NCBI GenBank assembly: GCA_021323355.1
Contig: JAJONK010000105.1
Coordinates: forward strand, 1 to 10,861
From: Deltaproteobacteria bacterium
GTDB taxonomy: Bacteria > Desulfobacterota > Binatia > UBA9968
Direction: 5' to 3'
DNA length: 10,861 bases
In this document: piece after piece, positions 6,658 through 10,861 of the stretch
Layout: the number at the start of each line of letters is the position of its first letter
How positions within the stretch are numbered: the stretch's first letter is position 1
The notes under the pieces: model-generated
The model's database searches: none
What the model was told of the DNA's origin: nothing
Seen by the model: only the letters and a program-made list of their open reading frames with translations
Made by a program: the position numbers and the translations under genes

Positions 6658-7851
6658 ATGAACGTCGCTGATATCCAGGCGAAGAGTGAATGTTGGAACG
6701 TCCGTTTAATCGGCCATCACGATCTGAACGGTCATGGCGACGGCATGCAGCTGCTCAAGAATGGTCGCTACGTCTACATTGCTCATCTCGGAACTTCGCC
6801 GATGGCGCTAAGCATCGTGGATGCGGCTGATCCGTCGCATCCAAAAGTGGTGCGCCAGATGCCGCATCCACCCAACACGCATGCCCACAAGGTGCAAATC
6901 GCCGGCGATATTTTGATTCAGAATCAAGAGCGTCCTTATTTCGATCGAAATCTTCCCGCCGATGTTCCCAACGAAGCCGGCATCCGCATCTATAACATTG
7001 CTAATCCCACTGAACCGCGCGAGATCGGTTATCTCAAGCTGCCTGGAAAAGGCGTGCACCGCATGTGGTTCACCGACGGCAAGTACGCTCATGTCGCCGC
7101 AATGTTGCCGGGCATCAAAGAACGAGCTTATCTAATTGCCGATATTTCCGATCCATCCAATCCAAAGCAGGCCGGTGTCTGGTGGATTCCCGGAACGAAA
7201 CAAGGCGAAGAGACACCGCCGGATTGGACACCGTTTGCCGGCGAGCACTTTCACGTGCATGGCGCTATTCCGCACGGCGATCGGTCCTATGTCGCACTGG
7301 TCGATGCCGGGATGGCAATCCTAGATATCTCCGATATCACCAAACCGAGAACCATCAGCCATATCGACTGGAGCCCGCCGTTTGGTGGGTATGCCCACAC
7401 GACCCTGCCGCTGCCCGGGAGAAAGCTTGTCGTCGCCGTCGATGAATCAGTGAAATACGATTGCAATGAGGGAGAAAAACGCGTCTGGTTGATCGACGTG
7501 CGCGAGGAGCGTAATCCGGTTATTGTTAGCACCTGCCCGGTGCCGGAAGGCGATTTTTGCAAGCGCGGGCTCCGATTCGGCCCGCACAACGCTCATGAGA
7601 ATCGACCCGGCTCGTTTCAAAGCGAAAAGCTTATTTTCATTACCTACTACAATGCTGGCTTGCGCATCTTCGACATCCGAAACCAATACCGCCCCGAAGA
7701 AATCGGCTTTTTTATTCCGCCTGCGCCCGAGGGGCAGAAGGCGCCGATGTTCAACGATCTCTATGTCGACGCCGATGGGCTAATCTACGTTAGTGACCGA
7801 ATAACGGGCGGACTCTATATATTAGAATATACCGGGCCGGCGATTACGTGA
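6658..7851 (+). CDS. LVIVD-repeat seven-bladed beta-propeller protein
   Basis: This 397-residue protein has seven repeats, each ending in a strand of the LVIVD kind: ALSIVDAADPSHP (50-62), GIRIYNIANPTEP (108-120), AYLIADISDPSNP (157-169), GMAILDISDITKP (218-230), RVWLIDVREERNP (275-287), GLRIFDIRNQYRP (334-346) and GLYILEYTGP (385-394). Seven repeats predict a closed seven-bladed propeller. There is no signal peptide, so it is probably cytoplasmic, unlike many LVIVD proteins that are exported. Histidines recur once per repeat at about residues 26, 77, 134, 201, 247 and 313, with Asn366 in the seventh, near the start of each blade's first strand. Such positions often face the central channel, and this suggests a metal or substrate site. 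The biochemical function of the family is not established. A purine-rich GAGAGG precedes the ATG by about 10 nt. A hairpin follows the stop, so it appears monocistronic. Confidence 0.88.
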   Translation: MNVADIQAKSECWNVRLIGHHDLNGHGDGMQLLKNGRYVYIAHLGTSPMALSIVDAADPSHPKVVRQMPHPPNTHAHKVQIAGDILIQNQERPYFDRNLPADVPNEAGIRIYNIANPTEPREIGYLKLPGKGVHRMWFTDGKYAHVAAMLPGIKERAYLIADISDPSNPKQAGVWWIPGTKQGEETPPDWTPFAGEHFHVHGAIPHGDRSYVALVDAGMAILDISDITKPRTISHIDWSPPFGGYAHTTLPLPGRKLVVAVDESVKYDCNEGEKRVWLIDVREERNPVIVSTCPVPEGDFCKRGLRFGPHNAHENRPGSFQSEKLIFITYYNAGLRIFDIRNQYRPEEIGFFIPPAPEGQKAPMFNDLYVDADGLIYVSDRITGGLYILEYTGPAIT

Positions 7852-7857
7852 GAGTGT

Positions 7858-7873
7858 CCCGAGTCACCTCGGG
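7858..7873 (+). terminator. Hairpin terminator after the LVIVD gene
   Basis: CCCGAG pairs perfectly with CTCGGG around the tetraloop TCAC. It starts 6 nt after the stop codon and is followed by TTCCGGATTATTC, a broken T-rich tract. The position is typical of an intrinsic terminator; the imperfect tract lowers confidence. Confidence 0.5.
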
Positions 7874-8175
7874 TTCCGGATTATTCAAGCTCAGAAGAAA
7901 AACTACGACACTGTGTCGATCGAAGGGTGAGCCTAGAGCAATGAAGACACCGAATCAAACAGCTTCCATAATGTCTTTGGTGCTTGAATCCGTGCGCGCA
8001 TTTTCCCAGGCGTCGCTCCATAAACTGTGTTTGCAGGCCGCTCCAAGGCACGGGCGCATTGTCTTGGTTTCGGAGGGTTGTCCCATCGGTCGCCCTCATA
8101 AGTGAATAGACCGCGCTAGGGTTCGCTTGAGAGATGCATTTGGCTGACGGGTTGTAATCAGGAGTAACTCTTCCT
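7874..8175. other. Gap without a supportable gene, leader of the transport operon
   Basis: About 300 bp contain no convincing gene. A frame of 85 codons (GTG at 7848 to 8105) is open, but it overlaps the terminator hairpin, has no recognisable motif and has a composition unlike its neighbours. TGTAAT at 8153-8158 (5 of 6 match to a -10) lies just before the next gene, with TTGAGA 20 nt upstream, a spacing too long for a confident promoter call. Confidence 0.4.
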
Positions 8176-9057
8176 ATGTCCGATCATCTAATTGTAAATG
8201 TTTTCAACGTCGATGCCGGCTTGATCGTTGCGCGCGCCAAAGGCATTTTCGCCACCGCCGGACTCGAAGTCGATGTCATGGTAACGCCCAATTCGACCGA
8301 TCAGATGCGCGGTCTCAGCCTTGGCTCATGGCAGATTGTTTCCACGGCATTCGACAACGTGCTCGGCTGGTCCGGACGTGAGGGAGCGGAGATCGTCGCC
8401 ATCGCCCAAGTCGCTCAGGGCATTACCTTACCGGTTTACGTCCGCCCGGAAATCAAAAGCTGGGAAGACTTGCGCGGCAAGCCCCTCGCCGTGGATGCCG
8501 TGGACACAGCGTACGCACTAGTTCTCCGGCGTATCTTGCTGGCCCACGGCCTTGAAATAGAGCGAGGCGATTATACTTTACTACCCAAGGGCGCCACGGG
8601 GCACCGGCTGGAATCGATGAACCAGGGAGAATCATTTGCCGGAGTTTTAAATCCGCCGTGGGACGCGAAGGCGGACGCGGCAGGCATGAAACGGTTCGCA
8701 GATCAGCGCGAAATCCTTCCCAACTACCCTGGAGGCGTTTTCGCGGTTAACCGTAAATGGGCCAATGATAATCGCGCCATCCTGACCAAGTATCTGGCTG
8801 CTTGGGATCAGGGTCTCCGCTGGGCGCAGGATGTGAAAAACCGTGACGAGGCGATCAAGCTGATTGCGGAAGCCGAGAAGATCGACGAAAAAAATGCGGC
8901 CAATCGTTTGCGCCAGCTGCCGAGCAACGGCCGATTGGATCTGGCGGGGCTTCAAACAGTTCTGGACCTGCGCGTGCAATTCGGGCTCACTCCGCCAATG
9001 GGAAATGAATTGCCCAAGTATTATGACGAGAGTTTTTATAACCAGACGTCTAAATAA
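8176..9057 (+). CDS. NMT1-type solute-binding-like protein without signal peptide
   Basis: This 293-residue protein follows the NMT1/SsuA binding-protein pattern: FNVDAGLIVARAKGIFATAG with LEVDVMVTPN, an MRGLSLGSWQIVSTAFDNVL segment, and IKSWEDLRGKPLAVDAVDTAYALVLRR at about 94-120. It lacks the usual N-terminal signal peptide and begins MSDHLIVNVFNVD. A missed upstream start is excluded because an in-frame TAA lies at 8155-8157, 18 nt before the ATG, and AGGAG at 8160-8164 points to the ATG at 8176. It is therefore probably cytoplasmic, or exported by another route. Roles open to it are an intracellular ligand sensor, a carrier or an enzyme on the same fold. It is 46 bp upstream of a secreted binding protein and likely shares its transcript. 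Confidence 0.85.
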   Translation: MSDHLIVNVFNVDAGLIVARAKGIFATAGLEVDVMVTPNSTDQMRGLSLGSWQIVSTAFDNVLGWSGREGAEIVAIAQVAQGITLPVYVRPEIKSWEDLRGKPLAVDAVDTAYALVLRRILLAHGLEIERGDYTLLPKGATGHRLESMNQGESFAGVLNPPWDAKADAAGMKRFADQREILPNYPGGVFAVNRKWANDNRAILTKYLAAWDQGLRWAQDVKNRDEAIKLIAEAEKIDEKNAANRLRQLPSNGRLDLAGLQTVLDLRVQFGLTPPMGNELPKYYDESFYNQTSK

Positions 9058-9103
9058 CAAGCGCTCCGCAGAAGGTTAGACCGAAAGCATAGGAGGTTTA
9101 GAG

Positions 9104-10138
9104 ATGAAAAAGTTATTGACTCGTTTTGCCGGCCTGTGGCTCGGCTTGATGATGGTGGCAGCTTGGACCAATGCTGCCGTGGCAGCTCCAGTAGACGATT
9201 TGATCGCAGGCGCCAAGAAGGAGGGCGTCATCGATTTTTATGGTCCTTCAACGTTGGGGCCTGAGGGCGCTCAAGCAATTGTCACTGCTTTCAACAAGAA
9301 GCACGGATTGAATATTAAAGTGAATTTTACCCCGTCCGGTAACATGACCCGGGATACCGCAAAGATCGTCGGCCTATCCGCCTCGGGACAACCGCCGGAA
9401 TGGGACATCATGGTCGTGACCGACGCCCATCACGGCTCCCTTTGGCTGAGAAAATTGCACAAACCCTTTGACTACGCCAGCCTCGGTGTTGCCAAGGAGC
9501 GGGTTGAGTATGACAACGGCACAGTCTCCGTCGCGAACCAATTTGCGCTGCCGGCTTACAACACCAAATTACTTCCAGCCAAAGATGTTCCAAAGACTTG
9601 GGAAGATCTCCTCGATCCCAAATGGAAAGGCAAAATCGGCGTCATTAACTCGACGCACCATTGGGGGCGTTTGGCCGCAGGCGCTTGGGGCGACGAGAAG
9701 ACACTAGATTTCATCAAAAAACTGTCCGCTCAAAAGCCTCTTTTGACTCGCGCGGGTGAGATGGCTCAGCGCTTGATCCTGGGTGAGGTGCTCGTGTCGG
9801 CAACTTTGCAGGATAGCCAACTGCACGAGTCGAAAGAATCCGGCGCCCCTTTGGCTTTTGCCGAACAGGTTTCGCCGGTTATCTCGCCCGAGTATCACGT
9901 CGGCGTACTGAAGAACGCGGCGCACCCAAATGTCGGCCATCTGTTCGTAACCTTCATGGCCTCTGCCGATGTGCAACCTGTCTGGCAAAAATACACCGGC
10001 CATACCTCCGCGTTTGTTTCGGGAACCAACGCTTACAAGTTCGCGCAGGGCAAGAAGGTCCTTTACATGAAACAGGACCAAGCCGAGAAGGTCGACAAAA
10101 TATCGCGACAAATCGGCAAGATTCTTGGGTTTGACTAA
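9104..10138 (+). CDS. Secreted ABC transporter solute-binding protein, AfuA/FbpA-like
   Basis: This is a 344-residue periplasmic protein. A clear signal peptide runs to about residue 28 (Lys2, Lys3, Arg7, a hydrophobic core, and AAVAAPVDD at the cleavage area). The mature protein starts with DDLIAGAKKEGVIDFYGPST, as in the COG1840-type binding proteins for ferric iron, phosphonate or organic ligands. It contains the family hallmark PKTWEDLLDPKWKGKIG at about 164-180 and a C-terminal segment typical of type II periplasmic folds. Adjacent tyrosines such as those binding iron in FbpA are not obvious, so an iron ligand is not supported. AGGAGG with 7 nt spacing gives a strong start. A permease gene begins 36 bp after its stop, so this is the likely ligand receptor of that transporter. 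Confidence 0.9.
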   Translation: MKKLLTRFAGLWLGLMMVAAWTNAAVAAPVDDLIAGAKKEGVIDFYGPSTLGPEGAQAIVTAFNKKHGLNIKVNFTPSGNMTRDTAKIVGLSASGQPPEWDIMVVTDAHHGSLWLRKLHKPFDYASLGVAKERVEYDNGTVSVANQFALPAYNTKLLPAKDVPKTWEDLLDPKWKGKIGVINSTHHWGRLAAGAWGDEKTLDFIKKLSAQKPLLTRAGEMAQRLILGEVLVSATLQDSQLHESKESGAPLAFAEQVSPVISPEYHVGVLKNAAHPNVGHLFVTFMASADVQPVWQKYTGHTSAFVSGTNAYKFAQGKKVLYMKQDQAEKVDKISRQIGKILGFD

Positions 10139-10174
10139 CACGCGGTGATTACCCGTCGGCGATAGGGAGAGGTC

Positions 10175-10861
10175 ATGAAAGCAGAATCCCGGACTGAAGT
10201 GAGCCCCAGCGCGTGGGAAGGGCTGAGCCGTTTCTTGCCCCAGGGTGTCACGATGTTCGCCACCGGCCTTTCTGGATTCTTGCTTGTTTTGATCGGATTG
10301 CCGGTTGCGATGGTCATTCTTATGAGCCTTCGTACCGGCTTTCCGGGGGAACAAGTGCCGTTCACCTTGGAAAACTTCGCGACGGTTTATCTGACGCCGA
10401 GAACCTACGAGATTCTGCTCAATACCGTTTTTTTTGCCATCTCGAGCGTGTCGATCACGCTTCTGATCGCCGTCCCATTGGTCTGGATCCTGATGAGGAC
10501 CGACATCCCTTTCAAAAAAACCATTTACGTTTTGTTGACTATCGGGATTCTCATTCCGGTTTTTCTGCGCACGATTGCGTGGATTCTGCTGCTTAGCCCG
10601 CGCATCGGTTTGATCAACAAATGGTTGCAACAAGCTTTTGGGTTGGTGGATCCGCCTTTCAATTTGTACAGTCTTACGGGCATGGCCTTCGTACAAGGGA
10701 TATCTTTTGTGCCCGGCGCATTTTTCATGCTGGCTGCCGCGTACCGATCCATGGATCCCTCGTTGGAAGAGGCGGCCTATACCTCAGGCGTCGGCAAGCT
10801 CAAAACGTTTTTGAAGATCAATATTCCGATTACCTGGCCGGCCATCGCTGCGGTGATGGTT
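10175..10861 (+). CDS. ABC transporter permease, PotB/FbpB-like, incomplete at the window end
   Basis: A frame stays open from ATG 10175 to the last base, giving 229 codons. Hydrophobic segments lie at about 27-50, 82-108, 117-140 and 166-188. The permease EAA loop is present near the end: EEAAYTSGVGKLKTFLKINI, followed by PITWP. That loop docks to the ATP-binding subunit, so this is the membrane channel of an importer for polyamine-, iron- or organic-anion-type ligands. The start has a GGGAGAGG purine tract 3 nt upstream. It follows the secreted binding protein by 36 bp and presumably precedes a second permease and an ATPase outside the window. An antisense frame of 330 codons over the same stretch is not a gene. 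Confidence 0.88.
   Translation, partial: MKAESRTEVSPSAWEGLSRFLPQGVTMFATGLSGFLLVLIGLPVAMVILMSLRTGFPGEQVPFTLENFATVYLTPRTYEILLNTVFFAISSVSITLLIAVPLVWILMRTDIPFKKTIYVLLTIGILIPVFLRTIAWILLLSPRIGLINKWLQQAFGLVDPPFNLYSLTGMAFVQGISFVPGAFFMLAAAYRSMDPSLEEAAYTSGVGKLKTFLKINIPITWPAIAAVMV

Noticed and set aside
7848..8105. An 85-codon frame after the LVIVD gene
   Set aside because: It begins inside the previous gene's end, runs through the terminator hairpin, and has no Shine-Dalgarno site of its own and no recognisable motif.
9104..10138. Calling the secreted binding protein a ferric-iron receptor
   Set aside because: The fold matches the AfuA/FbpA group, but the adjacent tyrosines that bind iron in FbpA are not evident, so no ligand is claimed.
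9704..10696. A 330-codon open frame on the minus strand opposite the binding protein and permease
   Set aside because: Its translation is rich in Arg, Gln, Asn and His with no domain pattern. The plus strand encodes a clear binding protein and a permease with an EAA loop. It is an effect of codon use on the opposite strand.
1..10861. CRISPR arrays, tRNA/rRNA genes, insertion sequences, phage or defence genes
   Set aside because: I saw no regularly spaced direct repeats, cloverleaf-like segments, transposase motifs or terminal inverted repeats on either strand.

Overview
The window looks like chromosomal DNA from an uncultivated soil or sediment bacterium of the deltaproteobacterial type (Binatota, Tectomicrobia or Rokubacteria-like lineages come to mind). 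That placement is an inference from gene content: several orphan periplasmic binding proteins, a LigA/LigB-type ring-cleavage pair, an isochorismatase-like hydrolase, an LVIVD-repeat propeller, moderate-to-high GC and good Shine-Dalgarno sites. No rRNA, tRNA, CRISPR array, transposase or integrase is visible. Eleven genes can be supported, and the two at the window edges are incomplete.

Left part (1-2396). A cysteine hydrolase of the isochorismatase family reads leftward and is broken by three apparent frameshifts. A 251-bp divergent promoter region separates it from a rightward, secreted M20-family amidohydrolase resembling AbgB.

Middle (2397-6491, all leftward). After a repeat-bearing gap between convergent genes lies a compact three-gene operon. 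In transcription order it holds an extradiol dioxygenase catalytic subunit (LigB type, one frameshift), a half-size TMEM165/GDT1-family membrane transporter and a small LigA-type dioxygenase subunit. Upstream of it are a medium-chain (zinc-type) dehydrogenase that has lost its catalytic-zinc ligands and a secreted NMT1/SsuA-type solute-binding protein.

Right part (6658-10861, all rightward). This holds a seven-bladed LVIVD propeller with a regularly spaced histidine series and its own terminator hairpin. Next come an NMT1-type binding protein without a signal peptide, a secreted AfuA/FbpA-like binding protein and a PotB-type ABC permease that runs off the window. The last three probably form one transport operon.

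Taken together, the region fits uptake and breakdown of aromatic or amide-containing organic compounds: binding proteins and a permease for capture, amide hydrolases for trimming, ring cleavage by LigA/LigB and a dehydrogenase. No substrate can be read from the sequence. The most interesting points are the metal-transporter gene placed between the two dioxygenase subunits and the histidine-lined propeller. Four probable indels lie in two genes, so sequence quality or gene decay needs to be considered.
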